Assembly (NCBI GenBank): GCA_016874935.1 | Contig: VGSS01000007.1 | Coordinates: 1 to 47,008 of the forward strand | Length of the DNA: 47,008 bases | Direction: 5' to 3' | Origin: Deltaproteobacteria bacterium | GTDB lineage: Bacteria; Desulfobacterota; BSN033; UBA1163 | Part shown: in pieces, positions 1 to 10,783 of the stretch | How positions within the stretch are numbered: position 1 is the stretch's first letter | How the letters are laid out: each line of letters begins with the position of its first letter | Program-made: the position numbers and the translations under genes | The notes under the pieces: generated by a model | What the model was told of the DNA's origin: nothing | Seen by the model: the letters and a program-made list of their open reading frames with translations, nothing else | Database searches by the model: none

Positions 1-1336
1 TCGGCATTCCGCAATCGGAAGGAACTATTTCACCGCGTAGAGAATGGGCGTAGGCTTTGGTGATCTTGGTCTGGACTAACCTTCCAACCAAACCTAAATC
101 TCCTTCGAAGTTGACCGTTTTGTTGGTTCGGGTTCTTCCGGTCACGTCCCGCTCGCTCTGTTTGCTATAACCCTCCACCAGGACTTCTTCGATATGACCT
201 TCGAGGGCCTGGTTCTTTTGAAGGGTGATCTCCTTTTGAATCTTCTGTAGAACCGCCAGCCTTTCCTGTTTCACCTGCTCTTCCACCTGATCGCCGATCC
301 CGGCGGCCATTGTTCCCTTTCTTGGAGAGTACTTAAAGGAGAAGAGGTCATCGAACCGGACCTTCTTCATCAAGTCAAGGGTCTCTTCGAAGTCCTTCTC
401 CTCCTCACCCGGAAACCCGGCGATCACATCCGAGGTAATCGCAATGGAGGGGCAAACTTCTCTCAACCGATCGATCTTTTCAACGTATGACTCTCTGGTG
501 TAGCCCCGATTCATCGCCTTCAGGATTCCATTTGAACCGGATTGGAATGGAAGATGAATATGCTCGCAGAGTTTCTTCAGCCTCCCATGCGCCTGGATCA
601 GTTCTTCAGATAAATCCTTCGGATGAGAAGTGGTGAAACGAATTCGCCCAACCCCCTCGATTTCATCAAGCCTTGAGAGAAGCTCCGGAAATTTGATCTC
701 TTCTTTTAGTCCCTTTCCGTAAGAATTGACATTCTGGCCAAGGAGGCAGATTTCTTTCACACCCCTCTGTGCCAGGTGACTGACCTCATCCACAATCTCC
801 TGATTCGGCCGACTCCTCTCCCTTCCCCTCACATAGGGGACAATGCAGTAGGAGCAGAAGTGGTTGCACCCCTGGATGATCGTGACATAGGATTTGACCA
901 CGGATACTTGGCCCTGAGGGAGAAAGGCGTCGAGGTGCTTCCCTTCCGTATCAAAACCGGTTTCACAGACCTTCTCTCCTATAACTTCCGCCCTCTCCAG
1001 CATTTTTGGAATCAGGGGAATGGCGTGGGTTCCGATCACCATATCGAGGTAGGGAATCCGGGCCAACAATCTTTGGCCTTCCTGCTGAGCCACACAGCCG
1101 GCCACCCCGATGATCGTTCCTTTCTCCTCTTTCAATCCCTTAAATCTTCCAAGGGCGCTGTAGACCTTCTGTTCCGGCTTTTCCCTGACACTGCAGGTGT
1201 TGACGAGAACGAGGTCAGCCTCCTGCGCATCTTTCGTCTCAAGATAATTGGACCTCTCGAGAAGCCGGAGGATCTGCTCCGAGTCGTGCTCATTCATCTG
1301 ACAGCCATAGGTTTCGATGTAGACACGCTTTTGCAT
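1..1336 (-). CDS. miaB: tRNA-2-methylthio-N6-dimethylallyladenosine synthase MiaB (C-terminus runs off the window)
   Basis: Reverse-strand translation starts MQKRVYIETYGCQMNEHDSEQILRLL and contains radical-SAM motif GCNHFCSYCIVPYVRGRERSR; not in the ORF track because it is open at position 1. Confidence 0.93.
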   Translation of the reverse strand, partial: MQKRVYIETYGCQMNEHDSEQILRLLERSNYLETKDAQEADLVLVNTCSVREKPEQKVYSALGRFKGLKEEKGTIIGVAGCVAQQEGQRLLARIPYLDMVIGTHAIPLIPKMLERAEVIGEKVCETGFDTEGKHLDAFLPQGQVSVVKSYVTIIQGCNHFCSYCIVPYVRGRERSRPNQEIVDEVSHLAQRGVKEICLLGQNVNSYGKGLKEEIKFPELLSRLDEIEGVGRIRFTTSHPKDLSEELIQAHGRLKKLCEHIHLPFQSGSNGILKAMNRGYTRESYVEKIDRLREVCPSIAITSDVIAGFPGEEEKDFEETLDLMKKVRFDDLFSFKYSPRKGTMAAGIGDQVEEQVKQERLAVLQKIQKEITLQKNQALEGHIEEVLVEGYSKQSERDVTGRTRTNKTVNFEGDLGLVGRLVQTKITKAYAHSLRGEIVPSDCGMP

Positions 1337-1402
1337 CGATTCATTCACCCAGATATTGCAACCGATGGATTCGTTGATCACATTCGGAGAGTGCAACCTA
1401 CT

Positions 1403-2695
1403 TCAGTCGTCGAACTTCCCGGCGGGTCCTTTATCGCTCGCAAGGCGGGCGGCCCGTTCAATGATCTTGCTCTCTGCCCATTCCGCAGGGTCTTCCATCC
1501 GGCCAACTTTTGGTCCAAGATCGTAGGAGTTTGCCTTTAAAATAGCCTCGATGGCAAAGGGGGCCGTATCCCGAGAATTGAAGACTTCTGTCATCATCTT
1601 GTAAGCAAATGCCCCCACCTGCTCGACGATCCGATCCCGGATCTCCTTGGGTTGGGAAAGCAGTTTATTTTCAAACGGAAGGTTAAGATTTTTATAGTCT
1701 CCCTTTTTCCAGCTTTTCGATTGGGCATGGGCCACCATCTCCGCCCAGAGCTCCTCGGAAACGCCCTCCCCTTTGACTTTGCTGAAATTTCCATCCGCAT
1801 CGAGAATGGCGTTTCCATAATCATTGACCTGAACTCCCCATGAGATCATCTGGAGGGCTGTGGCGACATTCGCTTTGGTGGTATGGGTTTTAGCAAGGAT
1901 TTGACGAAGTCTCTCCGAGCTGTTGCCGGAGGTTCCGTGCTGAGCGCCGGAGACCTTATACTTTTCGATGGCCGCATGAATACTGGCAGTCAATTCGACC
2001 TGGATCCCGGAATCCTTCTCTTCGATGCCATGGGTCGTCCCATTGTTCAGAGCGATCCAATCCGGGAAAATGTCATGTGCGTTCAGGCCCCGGATGAGAA
2101 ACAGGGCTTCTTCTACTGTGGAGAGCCCTGCCTCGCCTTTGATTTCACCCACTTCTGTTTCGAGCCCCGCCCATGCAGGGATATAGGGGTTGATGGAAAT
2201 ATTGGCCAATAGGTTCTGGTCATCTGGGAGATGAGACGCATCAATGGCAATCGAGGTCATTCCTGCTTCAAAGAAGGTGGGAATCTCAACCTTTGCCGCC
2301 GCGAGGTCCTTCTCATTCTTAATTCCATAATGGTCGGCATGTATCGCCACCGGGATGGTAATTCCAAGTTCGTTGCAGATCGTATCGACCAGCATCGCCA
2401 TATTCCAGTAAGTCACCGCACAATAGGCTTTTGCGCCCCCCTCCGATTTTGCGATCTCGATGATGACGGGCGTGTTGGCTCGTTGGGCGGCCTGAAGAAC
2501 TCCCCGGATCACAAATTGATTCCGGCCGTTTGCCGCCATTGCAATCGCTTTCCCTTTGGCGATCATGGCCCGATCCACCACCTTCCCGCTCACAATTAAG
2601 GCTTTCGAATTAGGGAAAAGTTTCTTGATGTTAGGCGGCCGTCCAATCTCAAGGGCTTTTTTGAAATCAGCTTTTGCAACTTTTCTTTTTGCCAT
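1403..2695 (-). CDS. fba: class II fructose-bisphosphate aldolase
   Basis: 430 aa ORF; AIHADHYG, ASHLPDDQN and SGAQHGTSG segments typical of class II aldolases. Confidence 0.85.
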   Translation of the reverse strand: MAKRKVAKADFKKALEIGRPPNIKKLFPNSKALIVSGKVVDRAMIAKGKAIAMAANGRNQFVIRGVLQAAQRANTPVIIEIAKSEGGAKAYCAVTYWNMAMLVDTICNELGITIPVAIHADHYGIKNEKDLAAAKVEIPTFFEAGMTSIAIDASHLPDDQNLLANISINPYIPAWAGLETEVGEIKGEAGLSTVEEALFLIRGLNAHDIFPDWIALNNGTTHGIEEKDSGIQVELTASIHAAIEKYKVSGAQHGTSGNSSERLRQILAKTHTTKANVATALQMISWGVQVNDYGNAILDADGNFSKVKGEGVSEELWAEMVAHAQSKSWKKGDYKNLNLPFENKLLSQPKEIRDRIVEQVGAFAYKMMTEVFNSRDTAPFAIEAILKANSYDLGPKVGRMEDPAEWAESKIIERAARLASDKGPAGKFDD

Positions 2696-2747
2696 GGCCT
2701 TCTCTCCTTTTGGGTTGTAAAATTGAATAGAAAATAAGGGTTTTGTT

Positions 2748-2858
2748 TAACGGTGACGGTAACGACGCCCGTATCGTCTATAAAAGGTTCCGTCTGACGT
2801 GTTTAATTCTTTTAAACGTAGCGGTTACCGAATAACGAGACGGGCTTCGTAGCCGTAA
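2748..2858. repeat. palindromic intergenic repeat family 3, copy a
   Basis: Reverse complement GGTTACGGCTACGAAGCCCGTCTCGTTATTCGGTAAC...ACGATACGGGCGTCG matches 10627-10739. Confidence 0.75.
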
Positions 2859-2860
2859 CC

Positions 2861-3850
2861 CTAACCCGTGTTTCTTAAAACCTTGGCAATATCCTCCACC
2901 AACTTCTTTGAACCCACATAGAGCGCTGTTCGCTGGTGATGTTTGCCCGGCTGAATCTCAAGAATCGGGACCCCTGCTTCATTGACAGCCGTTCCGCCTG
3001 CTTCGCGGCACATGAAGGCCACAACCGACCCCTCATACATGAGGCGCAGTTTCCCTTCCGGACGATTCTTTTTTGGATTGGGATGATTGACGATTGCGGG
3101 ATACATGAACATGCCGCCATTTGTCAGGAGCCTGTGAAAATCTCCGGCCAATGCGCCCAGATATCTGAAAGCATATTTGCTTTCATTCTCTATGATCCAT
3201 TTCTGAACCCTCTCGGCATAGGTGGTACGATTGGCGGCATTAAACGACAACTCCCAGCCCTTGGGGTCTTCGGGAAGGATCATTCGGGTAGGCCTGACAA
3301 AATTCATGGTCTCGTCGATATGGAACTGCCAGGTGCCCGCATCCCTCAGCCCAAGAGTAAAGGTTCCTGTCGGAATCACAAACATGCCGGCGGCGATATA
3401 ATCTTTTCCTGCCCTCAGGTGGCCGTCCTCAGGGCCTTCCAGATTACGCTTCGCAATGCCGAATAGGAAACCAATCGGCAGTCCATGGGGGATATTGGAG
3501 GAACCGTCCATGGGGTCGAAATAGACAAAATAACGTCCTCCATCGGGATTGATCTGGATGATCTCCTCCGATTCCTCGCTGACCGCATGAATGACCCGGC
3601 CCGAGGTCTTTAGATAATGAAGGGTGATCTCCTGGGCGATCTGATCCATACGCATGACATCCTCACCCTGCACGTTTATGTCGCCTGCCGAGCCGAGATT
3701 CCCCTTCAATGCGCCGGTGAGATAGTACTGCTGGATATACTTTCCCGCACTGATGATGGCGTCCATGAGGACCACAAAGTGATAGGTGCGATTATGCTTC
3801 TCCTGATGCTGGAGAAGAAAATTCATAAAGGTCTGCTCAAATCGAATCAT
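2861..3850 (-). CDS. fbp: class I fructose-1,6-bisphosphatase
   Basis: 329 aa; YFDPMDGSSNI and PEGKLRLMYEGSVVAFMCREAGG motifs. Confidence 0.95.
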   Translation of the reverse strand: MIRFEQTFMNFLLQHQEKHNRTYHFVVLMDAIISAGKYIQQYYLTGALKGNLGSAGDINVQGEDVMRMDQIAQEITLHYLKTSGRVIHAVSEESEEIIQINPDGGRYFVYFDPMDGSSNIPHGLPIGFLFGIAKRNLEGPEDGHLRAGKDYIAAGMFVIPTGTFTLGLRDAGTWQFHIDETMNFVRPTRMILPEDPKGWELSFNAANRTTYAERVQKWIIENESKYAFRYLGALAGDFHRLLTNGGMFMYPAIVNHPNPKKNRPEGKLRLMYEGSVVAFMCREAGGTAVNEAGVPILEIQPGKHHQRTALYVGSKKLVEDIAKVLRNTG

Positions 3851-3884
3851 GGACTTCTACTCCCTTCTTCCTTGTTTTTCGGAA

Positions 3885-4640
3885 CTACACTTTCCATTTT
3901 CTTAAGAGGCGAATCGAACCGTAATTTGTCAGGTCGAGATGGAGGGGGGTCACAGAGATACATGCCTTGGATACTGCTTCAAAATCGGTGTCCTTCTTCC
4001 GATCAAAAATGAATTGTCCGCTTCCAATCCAGTAATATTTTTTCCCCCGCGGATCGGTCTTCTCGATGACGCCGCTTCCATTATGAACCCATCTTCCCTG
4101 ACGGGTGATCTTATAGGATTTAATCTCCTCCTCGCTGAGGTTCGGGACATTGACATTGAGAAGGGTATCCTTCGGCAGTCCATGTCTGATCACATGTTTG
4201 GCCATTCTCACCGCAAACCGTGCCGCCGCATCAAATTTAAAATGACTCCGCGAGACCAGGGAGACGGCAAAGGAAGGGATGCCTAAGAGGGTTCCCTCGA
4301 AGGCCGCAGAGACGGTTCCGGAATAGGTGACATCATCCCCCAGGTTTCCCCCTTTGTTAATCCCCGCGACGATCAGCCCTGGCCGATCGGGGAGGAGGAC
4401 ATTGACTCCCAGATGAACGCAATCTGCAGGAGTTCCATCCACAGCGTAATAATTCTTCTTGATCTTTTCTACACGAAGGGGTCGATGGAGGGTAAGGGAG
4501 TGAGCGATGGCGCTCTCTTCCCGGTCAGGAGCGACAACGAAAACATTGCCGACCTCGCGGAGAGCCCTTGCCAGTACAAGGATGCCTTTAGAATGGATCC
4601 CATCGTCATTGGTCACCAGAATTTTTGGCTTTCTGTCCAT
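3885..4640 (-). CDS. surE: 5'/3'-nucleotidase SurE
   Basis: Starts MDRKPKILVTNDDGIHSKGI; the longer track ORF (to 4703) is read-through of the tRNA gene. Confidence 0.95.
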   Translation of the reverse strand: MDRKPKILVTNDDGIHSKGILVLARALREVGNVFVVAPDREESAIAHSLTLHRPLRVEKIKKNYYAVDGTPADCVHLGVNVLLPDRPGLIVAGINKGGNLGDDVTYSGTVSAAFEGTLLGIPSFAVSLVSRSHFKFDAAARFAVRMAKHVIRHGLPKDTLLNVNVPNLSEEEIKSYKITRQGRWVHNGSGVIEKTDPRGKKYYWIGSGQFIFDRKKDTDFEAVSKACISVTPLHLDLTNYGSIRLLRKWKV

Positions 4641-4658
4641 AGGGGATGGGAGAAAAGA

Positions 4659-4737
<79 letters not shown>

Positions 4738-4750
4738 AAACACCAAAAAA

Positions 4751-4866
4751 CAATGGAATGATGGAATGATGGAACATTGGAATACTGGGTTTAACAAAGA
4801 AGAAACATTTTTTTCTATAGCTCTAATCCATCATTCCAATATTCCACGATTCCATTATTCCAATAT
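4751..4866. repeat. palindromic repeat family 2 (GGAATGATGGAATGATGG...CCATCATTCCAATATTCC), copy a
   Basis: Self-complementary arms; similar structure at 10115-10202. Confidence 0.7.
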
Positions 4867-4903
4867 GCTTTCAGTATATTCAATTTCATCAAAAAAGTCC
4901 AGA

Positions 4904-5428
4904 CTAATCGACGACCACGGCTGTTCCTCGGGCGGTCACCAGCCACATTACCATATCATTATGCGTTCCCAAAACCTGATAGTCCACATTCACTCCGATG
5001 ACTCCATTGCCTCCCATCTCTATCGCCTCATCCTCAAGCGTCCGGACGCAGAGGTCCCTTGCGCTCTTCACCTCCTCGGCCCAGGAGATCGAAACCCCTC
5101 CGTTAAATCTCTTCAAATCCAGATCCTGGACCAGGCCCACTCCGAAAATATGTTCGTGGGTCACCATTCCCAGTGTCTTCAAAATTTTTCGGTTGCTGAA
5201 ATCAAAAGCATGAACAGTTATTATTTCCTTTCTCTTCTGTTCCTTCTCCAGAAACTTTCTTACCTCTTTCTTCTTTTTCTCGCTACAGGTGGAGCAGATG
5301 TCGGGGAGGCCTTGTCCCGATTCATAGACATAAGAGCTTCCACAGGCCGTACAGCTCACCACCCAATTCATAAAAAATCCTCCTTTTGCTTTGCCGATCG
5401 CTTCCGGGATGCCCCCTCTTAAAACCAC
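4904..5428 (-). CDS. zinc-ribbon + YbjQ/UPF0145-like heavy-metal-binding domain protein
   Basis: N-terminal CTAC...CSTC pairs then VTHEHIFGVGLVQD...EMGGNGVIGVNVDYQVLG; likely starts at internal MNWVVSC. Confidence 0.65.
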   Translation of the reverse strand: MVLRGGIPEAIGKAKGGFFMNWVVSCTACGSSYVYESGQGLPDICSTCSEKKKKEVRKFLEKEQKRKEIITVHAFDFSNRKILKTLGMVTHEHIFGVGLVQDLDLKRFNGGVSISWAEEVKSARDLCVRTLEDEAIEMGGNGVIGVNVDYQVLGTHNDMVMWLVTARGTAVVVD

Positions 5429-5824
5429 TTATTCCAGTATTCTTCTGATCCCCTTCAACTCTTCCCGGACCGCCAACAGGAGTTCGTGATCGATTCCTCT
5501 TGATCTGTTCTCAACCAGCCTCAGCTTGACTCTGTTGTTTCCTGCTCGTTCAAAGTCTCTGATCTTCTTCTTCGCTCCGGAGATGGTGAACCCTTCCTCG
5601 TAGAGGAGTTTTCTAATTTTCAGGATGAGGTCCAGATCTTTTTTCCGGTAGAGGCGCTGGAGGGACCCTCCTTTGTGAGGCTTAATCACTCTGAACTCCG
5701 ACTCCCAATAACGGAGCACATGCGGCTTGATCCCCGTGATCCGGCTCACCTCTCCAATCCGGTAATAGAGCCTCTCCTGGGAGATGGGATATTCCATTTC
5801 TCGCTTCTTCAGCAATCTCGTCAC
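5429..5824 (-). CDS. MerR-family transcriptional regulator
   Basis: YYRIGEVSRITGIKPHVLRYWESEFRVIKPHKGGSLQRLYRKKDLDLI. Confidence 0.92.
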   Translation of the reverse strand: MTRLLKKREMEYPISQERLYYRIGEVSRITGIKPHVLRYWESEFRVIKPHKGGSLQRLYRKKDLDLILKIRKLLYEEGFTISGAKKKIRDFERAGNNRVKLRLVENRSRGIDHELLLAVREELKGIRRILE

Positions 5825-6013
5825 AGCCTTATCACCTCACTCTGCCGACCTGACCATCCCTTGACGGAGATGGAAATGGGCTAAGGGTGACTCGCAGGTT
5901 TCGATTCACCCCGCACCATTTAAAGTTTTATTCTTTAGAAAGAGGAGGCAGGGTTATATCAAAACAACTCCCTCATGGCTCCCCTATGTTTTAACATCAG
6001 GTGCGGGGTTCAT

Positions 6014-6325
6014 TCACTCGGGGGAGCCACGCTCTCCTGCCTGCGTGTCCTTCCGGTTGAGGCATGCCTTCAACACCTGACTCGGCTTAAAGGTTAAAAT
6101 CCGTCTCGGAGTAATTTCGATGTCATCCCCTGTCTGAGGGTTGCGGCCCCGCCTTGATCTCTTGTTCCGGATGACAAAATTTCCAAAACCCGAGATCTTG
6201 ATCTTGTCATTGCGCTGGAGATGCTCTTTGATGATATCGAAGATGGACTCCGCAATCTTGGCCACCTCTTTCTTAGAAAACCCAACCTTCTCGTAAATGG
6301 CCTCCACAATATCGACCTTCGTCAT
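6014..6325 (-). CDS. ihfA: integration host factor subunit alpha / HU-family protein
   Basis: MTKVDIVEAIYEKVGFSKKEV...GFGNFVIRNKRSRRGRNPQTGDDIEITPRRILTFKPSQ; downstream of pheT as in classical operons. Confidence 0.9.
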   Translation of the reverse strand: MTKVDIVEAIYEKVGFSKKEVAKIAESIFDIIKEHLQRNDKIKISGFGNFVIRNKRSRRGRNPQTGDDIEITPRRILTFKPSQVLKACLNRKDTQAGERGSPE

Positions 6326-6552
6326 GGCCTTCCTCCTCCTTTCCCCGAAATCTTTACCCCTAAGTGTAAATCCGAAGCACGAAATCCGAAATTCGAAACA
6401 ATCTCAAATGACCAAATTCTAAATGTATCAAACAATAAGATTAGAAAATTTGGATTTTGAAAATTTGAATTTGTTTCGGATTTAGATGTTCGGATTTCGG
6501 ATTTTCAACTCCAAACCCGATTTGCTTCCCCGGCGAGCCGGGGGTTAAGGGT

Positions 6553-8961
6553 TTATCCTCTCAATTCCGCCTTAAAGGCTTCCCTTAACCTGGAGATGAC
6601 CTTCTCATGATATTGGTTCACTTCATCGTCCGTCAGAGTCCGGTCACTGGCTTGATACCGAATCCGATAAGAGATGCTTTTCTTCCCCTGGGGAACCGGA
6701 ACTCCCCGATAGACATCAAAGAGCTTGAGTTCGTCGATAAAGGGTTGCTCAAGCAAACGGATGGCCTCTTCCACCTTCTCCGCTTCGAGGTGATCCTCAA
6801 CCACGAGGGAGAGATCCCGGTGGACCGCGGGAAATTTCGGAAGGGGTCGAAATCTCCTTTCTTCCACTGCATCCTTCACCACCTGGTCAAAAGCGATTTC
6901 AAAGAGATAGGCCTTCCCGGGGATCTCATAATGGCCCATCGTTTCCGGATGGACCTCGCCCAGAACGCCCAGCGCTCTTTCTCCGAGGAAGATCTTCGAT
7001 GACTTTCCGGGATGAAGATAGGGGATATCCTCGGCTCTGTCAAATGTAATTCCTTTGATCTGAAGGAATTCGAACAGATCTTCGACACAGCCCTTGACAT
7101 CGTAAAAATCGACCTGCCTCACTGACGAGGCCCAATGGACTTCTCCATCCATTCCCATGGCCAGACCTGTAAGAGTTTTGACTTCTTTTGGGAGTCGTTC
7201 CCCTTGCGCGGGCAGATACACCTTCTTCAATTCGAAGATCCTCAGGTTCACATTCTTATGGGAGAGATTGTAGCGGGCCGTCTCCATCAGACCCGGAATC
7301 AGCGAGGTTCTCAGGACGGAAGAATCCGCTGTCAGAGGGTTCAGAATGGGAAGGCACTGCCTTCTCGGATCATCCGGAGAAAGGCCGAGTCCATTCAAAG
7401 AGAGAGGAGCCGTAAAGCTATAAGTGACCACTTCGTAATAACCGTGCTGGATGAGGAGATCTTTTGCCTTCTGTTCAAGGATCAACTCCCGGCTCATCTC
7501 CTCGGGAGAAGGGGGCCCTTTCGGAAGGGTGAGCGGAATCTTCTCATATCCACCGAGACGTGCCACCTCTTCAATCAGATCGATCTCCCTCTCCAGATCT
7601 CCGCGAAAGGAAGGAGGTGTTATGCTCAGCCTCTCTTCACCCTCCTCACGGACATCCAGCTCCAGATTCTTTAAATAAGCCTTTATCTGTTTGGTCGAAA
7701 TCTCCGTTCCCAGGATCCGGTTCACGCTGGGGACGCTCAAACGGATCGGGTTGGGCCGGATGGGTTTCGGATAAGCATCCACTGCTCCTTCAACCACTCT
7801 TCCACCGGTGAGTTCCTGAATCATTGAGGCCGCGCGGTTGGCCGCATTCAGACACCCTCCGTAATCGATTCCCCTTCCAAACCGGTAGGAGGCTTCTGTC
7901 TCAAACCCGAGCTTTTTAGAGGTCCTTCGGTTGTTCATCGGGTGAAAGTAAGCGCTTTCCAGAAGCACGGTCCGGGTCTGGGCCCTGATCTCGGAGTTGA
8001 GCCCTCCCATCACGCCGGCAACAGCCACCGGCTTGACCCCATCGCAGATCATCAGCATCTCTTCGTCGAGAACCCTCTTGACTCCGTCCAGCGTGATAAA
8101 CACCTCGCCCTTCCGAGCCCTGCGGACTACAATTCTCCCCTCTTCCAGAAGTTCAAAATCGAAGGCGTGAAGAGGCTGTCCGCACTCCATCATCACATAG
8201 TTGGTTACATCGACGACATTATTGATGGAGCGAATGCCTACCTTCTCCAACCGGTTTCGCATCCAATACGGAGAAGGGCCGATCTTCACCCCTTCGATCA
8301 CGCGCGCCACATACCGGGGACAGAGATCCGGATCCAGAAGGGTCACGGATGTTTTCTGGTGAATCTCACTTCCCGCGTCAGAGAGCGACAGGGTTGGATA
8401 TTGGAGTCGCTGATCGGTGAGGGCCGCAATCTCTCTCGCCACTCCAATCACACAGAGGCAGTCCGGACGATTCGGTGTGATGCTGATATCGAGGATCGTA
8501 TCCGCCAATCCCAGTGCTTCCCCAAGGCCCGCGCCAAGAGAGGCATCGGGATCGAGGATCATAATCCCTGAAGCCTCCTGCCCCAAACCCAGCTCGATTT
8601 CCGAACAGAGCATCCCTTCGGAGACCTCTCCCCTGATCTTAGACCTCTTGATCTCAGTGCCGTTCGGGAGTTTCGTTCCGACCAGGGCCAGGGGAACTCT
8701 CTGTCCTTCCCGGATATTCGTGGCGCCGCAGACGATTGAAAACTTCTCACCAGAGGTTCTTGCCTCGACCAGGGAAAGGCGGTCCGCATTGGGGTGCCTC
8801 CGGATCGATTGAATCTCAGCCACAACGATCTTTTCAAACCCCTGACCCGTAGGCGTGGCCGCCTCAACCTCCAACCCTCCCATGGTCAGAAGGTTGATCA
8901 ACTCCTTTATCCCCACCCGGATATCCACATAATCCCTGAGCCAGTTGAGACTGACTTTCAT
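6553..8961 (-). CDS. pheT: phenylalanyl-tRNA synthetase beta subunit
   Basis: MKVSLNWLRDYVDI start (track ORF begins at 8979); full-length PheT-like. Confidence 0.96.
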   Translation of the reverse strand: MKVSLNWLRDYVDIRVGIKELINLLTMGGLEVEAATPTGQGFEKIVVAEIQSIRRHPNADRLSLVEARTSGEKFSIVCGATNIREGQRVPLALVGTKLPNGTEIKRSKIRGEVSEGMLCSEIELGLGQEASGIMILDPDASLGAGLGEALGLADTILDISITPNRPDCLCVIGVAREIAALTDQRLQYPTLSLSDAGSEIHQKTSVTLLDPDLCPRYVARVIEGVKIGPSPYWMRNRLEKVGIRSINNVVDVTNYVMMECGQPLHAFDFELLEEGRIVVRRARKGEVFITLDGVKRVLDEEMLMICDGVKPVAVAGVMGGLNSEIRAQTRTVLLESAYFHPMNNRRTSKKLGFETEASYRFGRGIDYGGCLNAANRAASMIQELTGGRVVEGAVDAYPKPIRPNPIRLSVPSVNRILGTEISTKQIKAYLKNLELDVREEGEERLSITPPSFRGDLEREIDLIEEVARLGGYEKIPLTLPKGPPSPEEMSRELILEQKAKDLLIQHGYYEVVTYSFTAPLSLNGLGLSPDDPRRQCLPILNPLTADSSVLRTSLIPGLMETARYNLSHKNVNLRIFELKKVYLPAQGERLPKEVKTLTGLAMGMDGEVHWASSVRQVDFYDVKGCVEDLFEFLQIKGITFDRAEDIPYLHPGKSSKIFLGERALGVLGEVHPETMGHYEIPGKAYLFEIAFDQVVKDAVEERRFRPLPKFPAVHRDLSLVVEDHLEAEKVEEAIRLLEQPFIDELKLFDVYRGVPVPQGKKSISYRIRYQASDRTLTDDEVNQYHEKVISRLREAFKAELRG

Positions 8962-9029
8962 AATCCATCCTGAGATCAACCCTAAAGGGTTGAGTTACAT
9001 GTAACTCAAGGCTTCAGCCTTGATTCAAT

Positions 9030-10106
9030 CTAAAATTGCTTCAAGAACCTCAGATCATTCGTGAAGAAAAGCCGAATGTCGTTGATGCCGTATTTGAGCA
9101 TAGCGATTCGTTCGATCCCCATTCCAAAGGCAAAACCGGTCACTTCTTCAGGATCGTAGCCCACAAATCGATAGACAGCAGGATCAACCATGCCGGAGCC
9201 CAATATTTCGAGCCATCCCGTGTTCGAGCAGACTCCGCACCCTTTTCCCTCACAGATGAAGCATTCGATGTCAATCTCCGCGCTCGGTTCCGTAAAGGGA
9301 AAGAAACTGGGACGGAACCTCAATTGGGTCCCTCTTCCAAACATCTGGTGAACGAAGACACTTAATACCCCTTTGAGGTCCGAAAAGGTGATTCCCTTGT
9401 CGACAAGAAGGCCCTCGACCTGATGAAACATCGGAGAGTGTGTCGGATCCGAATCGCACCGATAGACCGCTCCCGGACAGATCACACGGACAGGCGGCCT
9501 CTTTTTCTCCATCGTCCTCACCTGGACAGGAGAGGTATGCGTTCTCAGAACCACGTCCTCCGAGATAAAGAAAGTGGCCTGCATCTCCCTGGCGGGATGC
9601 CCTTTTGGAATGTTGAGGGCCTCGAAATTGTAATAGTCCAATTCCACTTCCGGACCTTCCACCACTCCAAAGCCCAACCGTGAGAAGATATGGATGATCT
9701 CATCCAGGGTTTGAGTGAGGGGATGTCTTCTCCCTGAGACCATCCCTCTGCCCGGAAGGGTTACATCGATCCTCTCCCTCCCCAGCGATTCCATCCTCTC
9801 CTGTTTCTGGATACGCCGGAGACCTTCCTCAACTCTTGCCTCCAGATCTTCTTTGATCTCATTCGCCCTTCGGCCGATCTCTCTTCGCTCAGCATCGGGA
9901 AGCGTTCCCAAACGTTTGAGAAGTTGCGTCAGACTTCCCTTCCTCCCCAATACCCTGACCCGGATTTCGGAGATCTCCGGCTCGGTCTTTGCCAGAGCGA
10001 TGGAGGCCCGGCACTCCTCTTGAATCTTTTCAAGCTCCTCTTTCAACGCTCTCTTCCTTTGAAGATCCTTTTGCAGGGCATACAATGAACGATGGACAAC
10101 GAACAA
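9030..10106 (-). CDS. pheS: phenylalanyl-tRNA synthetase alpha subunit
   Basis: [37 protein letters not shown]-like motif; adjacent to pheT. Confidence 0.96.
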   Translation of the reverse strand: MFVVHRSLYALQKDLQRKRALKEELEKIQEECRASIALAKTEPEISEIRVRVLGRKGSLTQLLKRLGTLPDAERREIGRRANEIKEDLEARVEEGLRRIQKQERMESLGRERIDVTLPGRGMVSGRRHPLTQTLDEIIHIFSRLGFGVVEGPEVELDYYNFEALNIPKGHPAREMQATFFISEDVVLRTHTSPVQVRTMEKKRPPVRVICPGAVYRCDSDPTHSPMFHQVEGLLVDKGITFSDLKGVLSVFVHQMFGRGTQLRFRPSFFPFTEPSAEIDIECFICEGKGCGVCSNTGWLEILGSGMVDPAVYRFVGYDPEEVTGFAFGMGIERIAMLKYGINDIRLFFTNDLRFLKQF

Positions 10107-10114
10107 TGCAATTC

Positions 10115-10202
10115 AGGAATATTGGAATGCTGGAATGTCGGGTCAATGCCAAAAAATAACTTTTATCTAACCCATTATTCCGCTATTCCATCTTTCCAAT
10201 GA
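10115..10202. repeat. palindromic repeat family 2, copy b, inside an outer CAATGAAC... inverted repeat
   Basis: GGAATATTGGAATGCTGGAATG ... CATTATTCCGCTATTCCATCTTTCCAAT. Confidence 0.65.
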
Positions 10203-10230
10203 TTTGGGGTTATTGTTCATCGTTGAAGGT

Positions 10231-10590
10231 TCATTGTCCCTGCATTGCCTTGGCCTTCTCAACAATCTTCAAAAAGGCGCCGGGGTCGCTCACTGCCAGA
10301 TCGGCCAATATCTTCCGGTCCAATTCAATATGGGCTTTCTTCAAGGCATTCATCAGACAGCTGTAAGAAAGGCCGTGGATCCTCGCCGCCGCATTGATCC
10401 GGGTAATCCACAACCTCCTGAAATCCCTCTTTCTTGCCCTCCGGTCCCGATAGGCATAAGCAAGGGCGCGGTGAACCGCATCCACGGCTGTCCGATAGAG
10501 CCGGCTCCGTCCTCCCACATAGCCCTTGGCCATCTTTAAGACCTTCTTCCTTCTCGCTCTGGTCTTCGGTCCACCTTTTACTCTTGGCAT
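10231..10590 (-). CDS. rplT: 50S ribosomal protein L20
   Basis: [35 protein letters not shown]. Confidence 0.98.
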   Translation of the reverse strand: MPRVKGGPKTRARRKKVLKMAKGYVGGRSRLYRTAVDAVHRALAYAYRDRRARKRDFRRLWITRINAAARIHGLSYSCLMNALKKAHIELDRKILADLAVSDPGAFLKIVEKAKAMQGQ

Positions 10591-10626
10591 GAAAAATACT
10601 CCTTCCTCAAATTATTCAAGTTCTAA

Positions 10627-10739
10627 GGTTTCGGTTACGAAGCCCGTTTCGTAATTCGGTAACGGTGACGTAAAAAGAATTAAAAGACGACAGACGTTTC
10701 CTTTTATAACCGATACGGGCTTCACAACCTTTACCGATA
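10627..10739. repeat. palindromic intergenic repeat family 3, copy b
   Basis: CGGTTACGAAGCCCGTTTCGTAATTCGGTAACGGTGACG...CGATACGGGCTTCACAACC; inverted ends; matches 2748-2858 in opposite orientation. Confidence 0.75.
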
Positions 10740-10783
10740 GGCTTTATTTTCGAAACAGCTCATTCCTGTTTTCCATTTGGTTC

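Noticed and set aside
776-1540. 254-aa plus-strand ORF
   Set aside because: Antisense to miaB and the aldolase gene; both minus-strand frames have strong family motifs.
5903-6015. Inverted repeat CACCCCGCACC / GGTGCGGGGTT at the ihfA 3' end
   Set aside because: Arms are short and ~85 nt apart; kept only as a minor palindrome, not a supported element.
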